Source: an uncultured Bacteroides sp. (GTDB taxonomy: Bacteria; Bacteroidota; Bacteroidia; Bacteroidales; Bacteroidaceae). From it: a stretch of DNA of 44,709 nt. The stretch spans positions 1-44,709 of the forward strand of contig CAMWGU010000016.1 in NCBI GenBank assembly GCA_947173895.1. Direction: 5' to 3'. This document shows positions 26,628 through 35,822 of this stretch, one piece after another (positions within the stretch are counted from its first letter, which is position 1; each line of letters begins with the position of its first letter). The position numbers were made by a program, and so were the translations under genes. The notes beneath the pieces were generated by a model. That model did not search any database, was not told the DNA's origin, and saw only the letters and a list, made by a program, of their open reading frames with translations.

Positions 26628-27268
26628 TTACTTCATGCTATATTCTATAATCGGGTCGTCCCGGTTTACATCCGTAGCAGGGATAACGCCTTCCTGTTCG
26701 TTCACTGAAATGCCATATACAAAATGGTCTAAGACATATTTCCGCAACGGTTCACCCGATAAACTGAACACATAGATGTATTGGCCTCCGTCCGGCAGTG
26801 TAATTCCTTTCTGCAAGCTTTCTTGTATTTCTTTGAACGACCGCCCGTGGAACACGGCATAGATGGCCCTGTCCGTCACCTGCACATCACTGAATCCCAT
26901 GATGCCCGTAGGTATGCCATAACCCTGCGACACTTGGAATTCCGGTTCGCCATGTGGCCCTACACGTACCACGTGCTTCCAAACCTGTTAATGGCAGATT
27001 TTCCGGCATCGAGCATCCATAAAAAATCCCCGTTCCATCGGACATTCTCAACCGAAAGCATCTCTTCGGGTGCCTCGCCCCGCCTGCCCAAAGAAGACAG
27101 GTAGCGAAAGTCCGGATAGCGAAATAGAACCGTGTCCAAGGGAACCATCTTTCCTTTCAGCTCAATGGTCAGCGGAAAGTCAGCATAAAACGTTCCGTCA
27201 TTGTTAGGGGCTGAGGTACATGCCGTCAGGACAATGGAGAAAAATAAGATGTTAATCAAATTTCGCAT
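26628..27268 (-). pseudogene. BF3164-type propeller lipoprotein, decayed by internal deletions
   Basis: The N-terminal part (27268 to about 26970: signal peptide, LTAC lipobox, MVPLDTVLFRY, SLGRRGEAPEE, FLWMLDAGKSAINRFG) and the C-terminal part (about 26970 to 26628: GPHGEPEFQVSQGYGIPTG, VQVTDRAIYAVFHGRSF, ending DPIIEYSMK) lie in different frames. Against the intact relative at 18856-19905 two pieces are missing. One is about 29 residues between LFRY and PDF, an in-frame loss flanked by the repeated word TAGCGAAA. The other is about 120 residues at 26970, which also shifts the frame. So this is a reduced, non-functional copy. Its start overlaps the end of the NVEALA-like peptide gene by 17 bp. 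Confidence 0.8.
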
Positions 27269-27494
27269 ATTTCCCTATACTGACAAAATATACTTTTACT
27301 TGATCTTTGGGGCAATCTACAGAACCACTTCCAAAACATTTTGTATTTTGCTTCAACTCATCGGTTGCCAAGGCTTCTATATTTTCCAGTGTCAGGCTGT
27401 CCGAATTTTCACGTTTAGAGTCCAATCGGAGGGAAGCAACTGCTACCACCGAAAACAATGCTACAAGTAAGATTTCTTTTTTCATGTTTCTCAT
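27252..27494 (-). CDS. divergent NVEALA-like peptide, two cysteines
   Basis: 80-residue precursor (or 77 from the second Met): basic start, hydrophobic segment LLVALFSVVAVASL, spacer, then LTLENIEALA where NVEALA has become NIEALA, and a 36-residue tail with two Cys (TKC, VDC). Compared with the other three peptides the hydrophobic part is shorter. Its 3' end overlaps the following propeller pseudogene by 17 bp, so translation of the two was probably coupled. The ATG at 27494 is preceded by AT-rich sequence and a TATCTTTA box; 27485 is an alternative start. Confidence 0.7.
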   Translation of the reverse strand: MRNMKKEILLVALFSVVAVASLRLDSKRENSDSLTLENIEALATDELKQNTKCFGSGSVDCPKDQVKVYFVSIGKYAKFD

Positions 27495-27736
27495 ATTTAG
27501 TTTATCTTTTAAATGATGGGGTAAAGATAGTGGGAAATAAAAAATACCTCCAAATTTTCGGGCTGACATAAACTGATAATCGAGCAAAACAGACAAAAAT
27601 CAGCCTATGTCAGCTCATGGTGGAAGTGCTGCTCTGATTGTTTTTTTCGATGGAATGGGGGATTCCCTCTTTCTAGCTTTCGCGAATCGGTGTGAAAATA
27701 CACTCCTTCTTCCAATTGATAAATAGGTAAATGATT

Positions 27737-28204
27737 TCACCAGTCTGTCACAGATATGCGCACGGTTGTTGTTCCGGTAAATCCGGCTTTGTTCAAGCGG
27801 TTCTTCCAAAACAGATTCAAAGAATCGGCTTTCAAAGGAGATACATGCAGAAGATAAGTATGCATTCCTTTTATATCGTCAGACGGCTCTATGTTATGAG
27901 TGTATTTCTCATAGGGAATCCAAAAGTCTTTTTCACCCCACTCGTTTCTTAGCGATATTTTTATCGGTTCTTGTTTTAGGTTAATGGAATTGTCCTGCAA
28001 TTTCCAATTTCCCGATGAATTGACATATACATCAAAAGCCTTCCACTTCTGTAGCTCTTCCGTCAAGGCCACAGAAAAAGCCTCCCGTGCTTGCCTGTGC
28101 CAAAATTTCTGTCGGTCCTGAAACAGGAGCCGACCGGTGGTTCCTGTCGTGACGATACATATAGCCGCATAGGCCCATAGTAATATTCAGTTGCTCTTTT
28201 TCAT
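27737..28204 (-). pseudogene. membrane-anchored protein with a nonsense codon at position 6
   Basis: From an ATG at 28204 the frame reads MKKSN, then TGA (28189-28187), then continues ILLWAYAAICIVTTG, a clear transmembrane helix, and a soluble region (REAFSVALTEELQKWKAFDVYV, IPYEKYTHNIEPSDDIKG, RISVTDW) to a TGA at 27739-27737. The first TGA lies where Trp (TGG) would fit, so a single G-to-A change explains it. The same frame stays open for another 43 codons beyond the second TGA. Intact relatives that I vaguely recognise in Bacteroides are membrane regulators with a periplasmic domain; I do not name it further. An ORF caller would give only the GTG-started part from 28072. Confidence 0.6.
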
Positions 28205-28211
28205 TGTTTTT

Positions 28212-28230
28212 TATTTGTCAAGGACAAATA
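28212..28230. promoter_or_regulatory. operator-like palindrome at the promoter of the nonsense pseudogene
   Basis: TATTTGTC-AAG-GACAAATA is an 8-bp inverted repeat (28212-28219, 28223-28230) overlapping a minus-strand TATATTTG -7 box (28232-28225) directly before the ATG at 28204. The core TTGTC-N3-GACAA occurs again at 44695-44707. It is well placed for a repressor. Confidence 0.4.
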
Positions 28231-28421
28231 TACACAATCCTGACCGATATAGGCCTGATAATCTTTGTTTTTTCGGATGTTAGGCGAAATAGCCGGATAT
28301 TATGATTATTCGGATAACATATTGGGAACTTTATCCATAAAGGAGATGGCCCAAATGATTTATTTCTGTCCGGGGAGATGTAGGGTCTTTTTCCTGATTA
28401 AAGAATAAATTCTATAATTTC

Positions 28422-28452
28422 TTGTATTATTTCTATAATTCCTTTACTTTTG
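28422..28452 (+). promoter_or_regulatory. promoter of the fumarate reductase operon
   Basis: TTG at 28422-28424, 20-bp spacer, TACTTTTG at 28445-28452: a full Bacteroidetes promoter. The start would be near 28457, leaving a leader of about 65 nt before the cytochrome b subunit ATG at 28522. The leader is AT-rich with no clear hairpin. Confidence 0.65.
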
Positions 28453-28521
28453 CATAGCGGATGCACATTTTTTAACTGAATTTTTAGTTCTAACAATTAA
28501 ATAATTTAAATTCAATCATTT

Positions 28522-29202
28522 ATGTGGTTAAGTAATTCATCTATTGGAAGGAAAGTGGTGATGAGTGTCACAGGTATCGCCCTTGTCCTGTTTCTGACGT
28601 TTCACATGGCGATGAACCTTGTTGCGCTCTTCTCGGAAGAAGGGTACAACATGATTTGTGAGTTCCTGGGAGCTAACTGGTACGCGTTGGTTGCCACTGC
28701 GGGGCTGGCTGCTCTGTTTGTGATTCACATCATCTATGCTTTTTGGTTGACCATGCAGAACCGTGCTGCTCGCGGAAGCGAACGCTATGCGGTCAATGCG
28801 AAACCTAAAAATGTGGAATGGGCATCTCAGAACATGCTCGTTCTGGGTATTGTTGTCATTGCCGGATTGGCTCTTCACTTTGCCAACTTCTGGTACAAAA
28901 TGCAGTTTGCCGAAATTATCGGTGCACATGATTTGGGCGCGTTCGGTCCTACGGACGGTGCCGCTTACATCCGTGAAACATTCGGATGTCCTGTGTTTAC
29001 AGTGCTTTACCTTGTTTGGTTGGCAGCTTTATGGTTCCACCTGACTCATGGATTCTGGAGTGCTTTGCAGACTTTGGGCTGGAGCAACAAAGTCTGGTTT
29101 GAACGCTGGAAGACTATCGGTAACATCTACTCTACGTTGGTAGTGCTTGGTTTTGCCGTTGTAGTCGTTGCCTTCTTCGTGAAATCATTGGGTGCTTGCT
29201 AA
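28522..29202 (+). CDS. succinate dehydrogenase/fumarate reductase cytochrome b subunit
   Basis: Membrane anchor of 226 residues with five transmembrane helices, of the b558 type (SdhC/FrdC of Bacteroidetes, epsilonproteobacteria and Gram-positives) that holds haem and passes electrons between menaquinone and the flavoprotein. Conserved histidines lie within or beside helices (LTFHMAMN, FVIHIIYAF, LALHFANF, LWFHLTHGFWS). It heads a three-gene operon with the flavoprotein and iron-sulfur subunits (gaps of 28 and 20 bp). In Bacteroides this complex is the terminal fumarate reductase of anaerobic respiration. Confidence 0.95.
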   Translation: MWLSNSSIGRKVVMSVTGIALVLFLTFHMAMNLVALFSEEGYNMICEFLGANWYALVATAGLAALFVIHIIYAFWLTMQNRAARGSERYAVNAKPKNVEWASQNMLVLGIVVIAGLALHFANFWYKMQFAEIIGAHDLGAFGPTDGAAYIRETFGCPVFTVLYLVWLAALWFHLTHGFWSALQTLGWSNKVWFERWKTIGNIYSTLVVLGFAVVVVAFFVKSLGAC

Positions 29203-29230
29203 TCGTAATTTGAAAATGATAAAATTGTAA

Positions 29231-31195
29231 ATGAATATGGCTACTATAGATTCTAAAATTCCTGAAGGCGCTTTAGCCGAGAAATGGACCAATTATAAAG
29301 CTCATCAAAAATTGGTAAACCCTGCCAACAAACGTCGTTTGGACATTATCGTGGTAGGTACCGGTCTGGCAGGTGCTTCGGCTGCTGCTTCACTGGGTGC
29401 TTTGGGATTCAAAGTATTAAACTTCTGTATCCAGGATTCTCCCCGTCGTGCACACTCTATCGCCGCACAGGGAGGTATCAATGCTGCTAAGAATTATCAG
29501 AACGATGGTGACTCTGTTTACCGTCTTTTCTACGATACAATTAAGGGTGGTGACTACCGTGCACGCGAAGCCAACGTCTATCGTTTGGCTGAAGTGTCTA
29601 ACGCCATCATCGACCAGTGTGTGGCACAGGGCGTTCCTTTTGCGCGCGAATACGGAGGCTTGCTGGACAACCGTTCATTCGGTGGCGCGCAGGTATCGCG
29701 TACGTTCTATGCCCGCGGCCAAACCGGACAGCAGCTGTTGCTGGGCGCTTATTCTGCATTGAGCCGTGAAGTGCAGCGGGGTAACGTGAAGTTGTACACC
29801 CGTTATGAAATGCTGGACGTGGTGCTGATCAAGGACAATGAAGGCGTGGAACGTGCTCGTGGTATTATTGCCCGCAACTTGGTGACTGGTAAGATTGAAC
29901 GTTTTGCTGCCCATGCCGTAGTAATCGGTACCGGTGGTTATGGTAACACTTACTTCTTGTCGACCAACGCGATGGCTTCAAACGGTTCGGCTGCCATGCA
30001 GGTTTACCGCAAAGGTGCTTACTTTGCTAATCCTTGTTTTGCGCAGATCCATCCCACCTGTATCCCCGTACACGGCGACAAACAGTCTAAACTGACTTTG
30101 ATGTCCGAGTCATTGCGTAACGACGGACGTATCTGGGTTCCGAAAAAGCTGGAAGATGCCAAGGCATTGCAGGCTGGTAAGAAGAAACCGACAGATATTC
30201 CTGACGAAGACCGCGACTTCTACTTGGAACGCCGTTATCCGGCATTCGGTAACTTGGTTCCCCGTGACGTTGCTTCACGTGCCGCCAAGGAACGTTGCGA
30301 TGCAGGTTTCGGTGTGAACAACACAGGTTTGGCCGTATTCCTTGACTTTAAATACGCTATCGAACGCCTGGGCGAAGATGTGGTTCGTGCCCGTTACGGC
30401 AACTTGTTCGATATGTACGAGGAAATCACCGACGAGAATCCGTATAAGACTCCGATGATGATTTTCCCCGCTATCCACTACACTATGGGTGGTATCTGGG
30501 TAGACTACGAACTGATGACTTCCATCAAGGGTCTGTATGCTATCGGCGAGGCCAACTTCTCCGATCACGGTGCAAACCGTTTGGGTGCATCTGCATTGAT
30601 GCAGGGATTGGCCGACGGTTATTTCGTATTGCCTTATACTATCCAAAACTATCTGTCCGACCAGATTCAGGTGTCGCGCTTCTCGACAGACCTGCCCGAA
30701 TTTGTGGCTGCCGAAAAGGCTGTGAACGACAAGATCCAGAAGTTGATGAATATCAAGGGTCAGCGTTCGGTAGACTCTATCCACAAGGAACTGGGTCACA
30801 TCATGTGGGACTTCGTAGGTATGGGACGTACCAAGGAATCTTTGACCACTGCGCTGGCTAAGTTGAAAGAAGTAAGAAAGACCTTCTGGAGCGACCTTCG
30901 TATCCCGGGAGAAGCTAATGAGCTGAACGTGGAACTTGAAAAGGCAATCCGTTTGGCCGACTTCATCGAAATCGGTGAATTGATGGCATACGATGCCTTG
31001 AACCGTGAGGAGTCTTGTGGCGGACATTTCCGTGAAGAACATCAGACACCGGAAGGTGAAGCACTCCGTCACGATGACAAGTACTCATACGTGGCTTGCT
31101 GGAAATACACCGGCGAAGGTAAAGAACCCGAGCTGATCAAGGAAGATCTGAACTATCAGTTCGTCAAGGTTCAAACTCGTAACTATAAGTCTTAA
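29231..31195 (+). CDS. fumarate reductase/succinate dehydrogenase flavoprotein subunit
   Basis: Catalytic subunit of 654 residues that binds covalent FAD and interconverts fumarate and succinate. Motifs: [19 protein letters not shown] (FAD-binding Gly-rich loop, about residues 38-56), [21 protein letters not shown] with the His for covalent FAD attachment, and the active-site region [13 protein letters not shown]. The size (654, not ~590) is that of the Bacteroidetes/Wolinella type that pairs with a single five-helix anchor. The frame offers two Met codons (29231 and 29237); both are plausible starts. Confidence 0.96.
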   Translation: MNMATIDSKIPEGALAEKWTNYKAHQKLVNPANKRRLDIIVVGTGLAGASAAASLGALGFKVLNFCIQDSPRRAHSIAAQGGINAAKNYQNDGDSVYRLFYDTIKGGDYRAREANVYRLAEVSNAIIDQCVAQGVPFAREYGGLLDNRSFGGAQVSRTFYARGQTGQQLLLGAYSALSREVQRGNVKLYTRYEMLDVVLIKDNEGVERARGIIARNLVTGKIERFAAHAVVIGTGGYGNTYFLSTNAMASNGSAAMQVYRKGAYFANPCFAQIHPTCIPVHGDKQSKLTLMSESLRNDGRIWVPKKLEDAKALQAGKKKPTDIPDEDRDFYLERRYPAFGNLVPRDVASRAAKERCDAGFGVNNTGLAVFLDFKYAIERLGEDVVRARYGNLFDMYEEITDENPYKTPMMIFPAIHYTMGGIWVDYELMTSIKGLYAIGEANFSDHGANRLGASALMQGLADGYFVLPYTIQNYLSDQIQVSRFSTDLPEFVAAEKAVNDKIQKLMNIKGQRSVDSIHKELGHIMWDFVGMGRTKESLTTALAKLKEVRKTFWSDLRIPGEANELNVELEKAIRLADFIEIGELMAYDALNREESCGGHFREEHQTPEGEALRHDDKYSYVACWKYTGEGKEPELIKEDLNYQFVKVQTRNYKS

Positions 31196-31215
31196 TTATT
31201 AATTGTATAGAAATC

Positions 31216-31971
31216 ATGGATAAAAATATAAGTTTCACACTGAAAGTCTGGCGTCAGAAAGGTCCTAAGGACAAAGGACATTTTGATACCTTCCAAATGA
31301 AAGATATTCCGGGCGATACCTCATTCCTGGAAATGATGGATATCTTGAACGAGCAGTTGATCAATGAAGGCAAAGAGCCGGTAGTGTTCGACCACGACTG
31401 CCGCGAAGGTATCTGCGGTATGTGCTCTATGTACATCAACGGCCATCCTCACGGACCTGCTACAGGAGCTACTACTTGCCAGATTTATATGCGTCGTTTC
31501 AAGGACGGCGATACCATCACCGTTGAGCCTTGGCGTTCGGCTGGTTTCCCGGTTATCCGCGACTTGATGGTAGACCGTGGTGCATACGACAAGATTATGC
31601 AGGCCGGCGGCTACGTGTCTGTCAATACCGGTGGTATTCCTGACGCTAATGCAATTCCCATTGCCAAGCCTATCGCCGATGAAGCTATGGATGCTGCCGC
31701 ATGTATCGGTTGCGGTGCCTGTGTGGCTGCTTGTAAGAATGGTTCTGCCATGTTGTTCGTTTCGGCTAAGGTGAGTCAGCTGGCTCTGCTGCCTCAGGGC
31801 AAGGTGGAGGCCGCCCGTCGTGCAAAAGCCATGTTGAGCAAGATGGACGAATTGGGCTTTGGTAACTGTACCAACACGCGTGCTTGTGAGGCAGAATGCC
31901 CCAAATGTGTTTCTATCAGTAATATTGCCCGTTTGAACCGCGAATTCATTGCTGCCAAGCTGAAAGATTGA
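31216..31971 (+). CDS. fumarate reductase/succinate dehydrogenase iron-sulfur subunit
   Basis: Electron-transfer subunit of 251 residues. N-terminal plant-type ferredoxin domain with [19 protein letters not shown] for the [2Fe-2S] cluster; C-terminal helical domain with [18 protein letters not shown] and [16 protein letters not shown] for the [4Fe-4S] and [3Fe-4S] clusters. Complete length. Last gene of the operon; a 12-bp perfect hairpin follows 33 bp after the stop. Confidence 0.96.
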   Translation: MDKNISFTLKVWRQKGPKDKGHFDTFQMKDIPGDTSFLEMMDILNEQLINEGKEPVVFDHDCREGICGMCSMYINGHPHGPATGATTCQIYMRRFKDGDTITVEPWRSAGFPVIRDLMVDRGAYDKIMQAGGYVSVNTGGIPDANAIPIAKPIADEAMDAAACIGCGACVAACKNGSAMLFVSAKVSQLALLPQGKVEAARRAKAMLSKMDELGFGNCTNTRACEAECPKCVSISNIARLNREFIAAKLKD

Positions 31972-32004
31972 TCACGGTCTGCTCAGGCCGGATATTATAA
32001 TAAT

Positions 32005-32041
32005 AAGAAGAAGGATATCCTTGATGGGCATCCTTCTTCTT
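32005..32041 (+). terminator. terminator of the fumarate reductase operon
   Basis: Perfect 12-bp stem AAGAAGAAGGAT (32005-32016) and ATCCTTCTTCTT (32030-32041), 13-nt loop, followed by T/A-rich sequence. It lies 33 bp after the iron-sulfur subunit stop. Confidence 0.8.
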
Positions 32042-32112
32042 ATTTATTTTATGTAAGGAGATGCTCTTATCTGTGAAATAACACTAAATGGAGAACGAAT
32101 TTAATTCGGATG

Positions 32113-32144
32113 TTTGGAGGGGATGGTAAGGAGTTATATCTTTG
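32113..32144 (+). promoter_or_regulatory. orphan promoter before a short terminated transcript
   Basis: TTTG at 32113-32116, 20-bp spacer, TATCTTTG at 32137-32144, a perfect match to both Bacteroidetes promoter boxes. The next gene has its own promoter box further down, and an intrinsic-terminator-like hairpin lies between them. Confidence 0.55.
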
Positions 32145-32147
32145 CCA

Positions 32148-32216
32148 TGTGATTTTTTTCATAGTATTAGATTTAAGGTTAACAAAGGTTGGAGTACAGC
32201 GGTACTCCTTTTTTAT
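32148..32216 (+). ncRNA. candidate small RNA of about 65-70 nt
   Basis: Predicted transcript from the orphan promoter (start about 32148-32151) to a hairpin GGAGTAC-AGCG-GTACTCC (32191-32208) followed by TTTTTTATTT. Between them is AT-rich sequence with a GATTTTTTTC tract and TTAACAAAGG. There is no open frame of any size. This promoter-terminator pairing is what a small RNA gene looks like; it could also be a short attenuated leader of the fucosidase gene. No known RNA family is recognised. Confidence 0.4.
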
Positions 32217-32267
32217 TTCACCATAAAATATGTCATATATTACTTTCGTTAGTTGGAGTTTTTATGT

Positions 32268-32275
32268 TATCTTTG
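32268..32275 (+). promoter_or_regulatory. -7 promoter box for the fucosidase gene
   Basis: TATCTTTG with a TTTC (-33-like, 32244-32247) exactly 20 bp upstream; the ATG is 29 bp downstream at 32305. Confidence 0.5.
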
Positions 32276-32304
32276 TTCAATGTAACTAATGAACATTCAT
32301 TAAG

Positions 32305-34188
32305 ATGAAAAAATACATCAATTTTTTATGTTTAGGGGCCGCTACAGCATGGCTGAGCGCGTGTACCCCGGCTGTGAACGCTCCTGAAGCGATACTTCCC
32401 ATTCCCGAGCAAAAACAAGTGGATTGGCAGAAAATGGAGACATACGCTTTCGTCCATTTCGGGCTGAACACGTTCAATGACCGTGAGTGGGGATATGGAG
32501 ATTCTGATCCTGCCACTTTCAATCCTGCTAAGTTGGACTGTGAGCAATGGGTAAAAACATTTGTAGAGGCAGGCATGAAAGGAGTGATCCTTACGGCAAA
32601 GCATCATGACGGATTTTGTTTATGGCCTACGCAACTGACGGAATATTGCATCCGCAACACGCCCTATAAAGGTGGAAAGGGAGATATAGTGGGCGAACTG
32701 TCGGCTGCCTGTAAGAAGTATGGCATTAAGTTTGCTGTTTATCTTTCACCGTGGGATCGCCATCAGGCTAACTACGGAACACCGGAGTATGTGGACTATT
32801 TCTATCAACAATTGGAAGAACTGCTGACCAGTTACGGGCAGGTGTTCGAGATTTGGTTTGACGGTGCCAACGGTGGCGACGGATGGTATGGCGGAGCGAA
32901 GGAAGCGCGTACCATAGACCGGAAAAACTATTATAACTATCCACGTGCCTACGAGATGATAGACAAATATCAGCCTCAGGCGGTTGTTTTCTCGGACGGA
33001 GGTCCCGGATGCCGTTGGGTGGGTAACGAGAATGGTTATGCCGGAGCTACCAACTGGTCTTTTTTGCGTGCCGGCGAGGTATATCCGGGCTATCCCAAGT
33101 ACAGAGAATTGCAATACGGCCATGCAGACGGAAATCAGTGGACGGCTGCCGAGTGTGATGTGTCCATTCGTCCAGGATGGTTCTATCATCCCGAGGAAGA
33201 CGACAGGGTGAAAACCGTGGACCAGCTGACCGACCTTTATTACCGTAGTGTGGGACATAATGCTACCTTGCTGCTTAATTTCCCGGTAGATCGCAACGGA
33301 TTGATTCATCCGGTGGATTCGGCCAATGCTGTCGACTTCCATAAGAATGTTCGGAAGCAACTGGCAAACAATCTGTTGGCAGGACTTCTTCCAAAAGTAT
33401 CCAATGAGCGGGGAGGAAAATATACGGCAAAAGCTGTGACCGACGGCGATTATGATACCTATTGGGCTACGGAGGACGGTGTTACTTCGGCTGCTATCGA
33501 GTTTGAATGGCCTGTTTCGCAAAAGGTGAACCGCATGTTATTGCAGGAATACATCCCGCTGGGACAGCGTGTGCAGTCCTTTGTGGTGGAATATAATAAG
33601 GAAGGAGAGTGGCTGCCCGTGAAACTGAATGAAGAGACCACTACGGTGGGCTACAAGCGTTTGCTTCGTTTTGAGACTGTGGATACAGACAAACTCCGTG
33701 TTCGCTTTACCGAAGCACGTGCCTGTCTTTGCATCAACAATATAGAGGCCTATTATGCGGGAGAGACCAACGATGTATTTACAAGCAAGGCGGAAGAGTT
33801 GAAGACTTATCCGTTCACTTTGGCCGGGATAGACGAGGCAGAGGCCGGTAAGTGTGCCGATAAAGATGCTGCCACTACCTGTGTGGTAGAAGGAAATACG
33901 TTGCTGATAGACCTGGGTGAGGAGCGTACTGTTTCCTCTTTCCATTATCTGCCCGACCAGAGTGAATACAATAAAGGCTTGATTTCTCACTATGAACTGG
34001 CAGTCGGCACAGAATCCGATGCAATAAATCAGGTGGTACGTAGCGGTGAGTTTTCCAATATTAAGAATAATCCGATCATGCAATCCGTTTATTTCAGTCC
34101 GGTGACAGCTCGTTATATCCGTTTGAAGGCGGTGAAGATGGTGACGGACGGTGAGCCGATGGGTTTTGCTGAGATTGGCATTCGGTAA
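32305..34188 (+). CDS. GH29 alpha-L-fucosidase lipoprotein
   Basis: Exported glycosidase of 627 residues with a lipoprotein signal (LSAC, Cys20), so surface or periplasmic. The GH29 catalytic barrel spans about 40-350: TYAFVHFGLNTFNDREWGYG, GVILTAKHHDGFCLWPT, and the nucleophile Asp in EIWFDGANGG (about Asp186). The rest carries two beta-sandwich modules, of which the latter looks like an F5/8-type C carbohydrate-binding domain (FHYLPDQSEYNKGLISHYEL, YIRLKAV). It would release L-fucose from host or dietary glycans. It is monocistronic, not in a SusCD locus. The fucO-type gene 4 kb away would handle a product of fucose catabolism. Confidence 0.9.
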   Translation: MKKYINFLCLGAATAWLSACTPAVNAPEAILPIPEQKQVDWQKMETYAFVHFGLNTFNDREWGYGDSDPATFNPAKLDCEQWVKTFVEAGMKGVILTAKHHDGFCLWPTQLTEYCIRNTPYKGGKGDIVGELSAACKKYGIKFAVYLSPWDRHQANYGTPEYVDYFYQQLEELLTSYGQVFEIWFDGANGGDGWYGGAKEARTIDRKNYYNYPRAYEMIDKYQPQAVVFSDGGPGCRWVGNENGYAGATNWSFLRAGEVYPGYPKYRELQYGHADGNQWTAAECDVSIRPGWFYHPEEDDRVKTVDQLTDLYYRSVGHNATLLLNFPVDRNGLIHPVDSANAVDFHKNVRKQLANNLLAGLLPKVSNERGGKYTAKAVTDGDYDTYWATEDGVTSAAIEFEWPVSQKVNRMLLQEYIPLGQRVQSFVVEYNKEGEWLPVKLNEETTTVGYKRLLRFETVDTDKLRVRFTEARACLCINNIEAYYAGETNDVFTSKAEELKTYPFTLAGIDEAEAGKCADKDAATTCVVEGNTLLIDLGEERTVSSFHYLPDQSEYNKGLISHYELAVGTESDAINQVVRSGEFSNIKNNPIMQSVYFSPVTARYIRLKAVKMVTDGEPMGFAEIGIR

Positions 34189-34215
34189 CCTGTTTTGAGG
34201 TTTGGATAAAAGCAA

Positions 34216-34254
34216 GAAGAGGATGTGTCTGTGTGTGACCGGCACATCCTCTTC
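34216..34254. terminator. bidirectional terminator between convergent genes
   Basis: 12-bp perfect stem (GAAGAGGATGTG 34216-34227, CACATCCTCTTC 34243-34254), 15-nt loop, lying between the convergent fucosidase and dprA genes. Confidence 0.7.
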
Positions 34255-34298
34255 CGTTTATCCCACCGTATCGTTATAGTTGTTCTGTGTTCCTCGTG

Positions 34299-35414
34299 TC
34301 AAGGGACGATGCGATACACGCCTCCTGCCAGTGCCCGTATTATTCCTTTCATTTCCAGTTCGAAGAGCAAGGCGGTCATTCGGTTTACCGGGATATTGGT
34401 TTCCACCACCAATGTGTTGATTTGCAGCCCTTCCGAAACTTTTTCCAGTTGCTTCACTATCCGTTCTTCTTCTTCGTTCAGTTCAGGAAACAGTTCTCGT
34501 TGTATCGTTTTCTTGGTCCGGGGCTTGTTGTCCCATCCCATGGCTTTCACCAAGTCTTCGGCCGAGGTGAGAAGTGTCGCCTGGTTCTTTTTTATCAGGT
34601 TGTTGCAGCCGATGGAATAGTCGTCGTTCCATCGTCCCGGAAAGGCGAAACAGTCGCGATGATAGCTTTCGGCCAGTTCGGCTGTGATAAGTGCTCCTCC
34701 CTTGGCAGCCGATTCGACCACGATGGTGGCGTCGCTCATGCCTGCCACAATGCGATTGCGCTTCACAAAATTCTGTCGGTCGGGATTCGTGCCGCTCATA
34801 AACTCGGTCAGCAATCCTCCCTGCTCCAGCATGCTGACGGCTGTCTTTCGGTGTTCGGCAGGATAAATGCGGTCTAGCCCGTGGGCCAGTACGCCGATGG
34901 TCAGGAAGTGGTTTTGCAAGGCGGCTCGGTGGGCGTGGATGTCGATGCCGTAGGCCAGTCCGCTCACTATCAGGACGTCCGGACACAGGGCCGACAGTTC
35001 GGTCAGGAAGTGGGCACAGAGATCTTGTCCGTAGGGTGTGGCGTGGCGGGTGCCCACCATATTGATGACATGCAGTGCGTTCAGGTCGGCGTTTCCCCGG
35101 TAGAAGAGGACCAAGGGGGCATCGTCACATTCGCGCAGACGGCCGGGATAGTCTTGGTCGTTCAGGGTGAGACAGCGGATGTGGTTTTTTTCGCAGAACA
35201 GCAGTTCTTGTTCCGCCCGCCGGAAGGCTTCGGGATTGTCTAGGGCGGCAATGACTTTTTCGCTTACTCCGGGAGCCAGCCGAGACAATTCCTTGCGCTG
35301 TTCGAAGACACAGGCGGCGCTTCCCATTTTGCTGACCAGCTTCATGGCGCCCACCAGCCCCAGTCCCGGTATCCGGGTCAGGGCCAGACTGCAAAGTCGT
35401 TCGTCCTGCATCAT
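34299..35414 (-). CDS. dprA: DNA-processing protein DprA
   Basis: Single-strand DNA-binding protein that loads RecA during natural transformation; also conserved in species not known to be competent. The 371-residue product has an N-terminal SAM/HhH-like region (LTRIPGLGLVGAMKLVSKMGS), the Rossmann-fold core (INMVGTRHATPYGQDL, SGLAYGIDIHAHRAAL, GVLAHGLDRIYPAEHR, KRNRIVAGMSDATIVVESAAKGGAL) and a C-terminal winged helix (PVNRMTALLFELEMKGIIRALAGGVYRI). I start at 35414, where ATGA overlaps the stop of the thioesterase gene; the frame extends far upstream only as a shadow. Confidence 0.95.
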   Translation of the reverse strand: MMQDERLCSLALTRIPGLGLVGAMKLVSKMGSAACVFEQRKELSRLAPGVSEKVIAALDNPEAFRRAEQELLFCEKNHIRCLTLNDQDYPGRLRECDDAPLVLFYRGNADLNALHVINMVGTRHATPYGQDLCAHFLTELSALCPDVLIVSGLAYGIDIHAHRAALQNHFLTIGVLAHGLDRIYPAEHRKTAVSMLEQGGLLTEFMSGTNPDRQNFVKRNRIVAGMSDATIVVESAAKGGALITAELAESYHRDCFAFPGRWNDDYSIGCNNLIKKNQATLLTSAEDLVKAMGWDNKPRTKKTIQRELFPELNEEEERIVKQLEKVSEGLQINTLVVETNIPVNRMTALLFELEMKGIIRALAGGVYRIVP

Positions 35415-35818
35415 TCGTTCAGATAAGGTGCGAAGGTCTCGTCGAACAAGGCACTGTCTCCCAGTCGGCCGTTTATCACACACACGGTTTCTACGCTTGC
35501 CTTGATTACCATTTTCATGTCGGGCAGGCGGAAGATGTCCTGATAGAATACATATTTGATGCCTTCTTTTTTCAGATATAGCTTCGATACAAACTCGTCG
35601 CCGCTGCGCAGCGGGGTCTTGAATGCCATGGTGAGCCGCGCCACCACCGGATCCACTCCTTCCTGATGCAACCGTGCGAAGCTGACGCCCGTCGATGTGA
35701 GGAACTCGTGGCGCGTATGCTCCAGGTAATGCTGGTAGTTGGCGTTGTTCACAATGCCTTGCAGGTCGCACTCATAGTCGCGCACCTTCATTTTCAGTTC
35801 GTAGATATATTTTTCCAT
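35411..35818 (-). CDS. acyl-CoA thioesterase, 4HBT/YbgC family
   Basis: Hot-dog-fold thioesterase of 135 residues. The active-site segment reads YECDLQGIVNNANYQHYLEHTRHEFL, with the Asp and Tyr positions of the 4-hydroxybenzoyl-CoA thioesterase/YbgC group. It probably hydrolyses a short or medium acyl-CoA; the real substrate is not readable. Its stop overlaps dprA's start (ATGA), so the two are translationally coupled. A TATATTTG promoter box ends only four bases before its ATG, which suggests a leaderless mRNA. Confidence 0.88.
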   Translation of the reverse strand: MEKYIYELKMKVRDYECDLQGIVNNANYQHYLEHTRHEFLTSTGVSFARLHQEGVDPVVARLTMAFKTPLRSGDEFVSKLYLKKEGIKYVFYQDIFRLPDMKMVIKASVETVCVINGRLGDSALFDETFAPYLNE

Positions 35819-35822
35819 AGGG

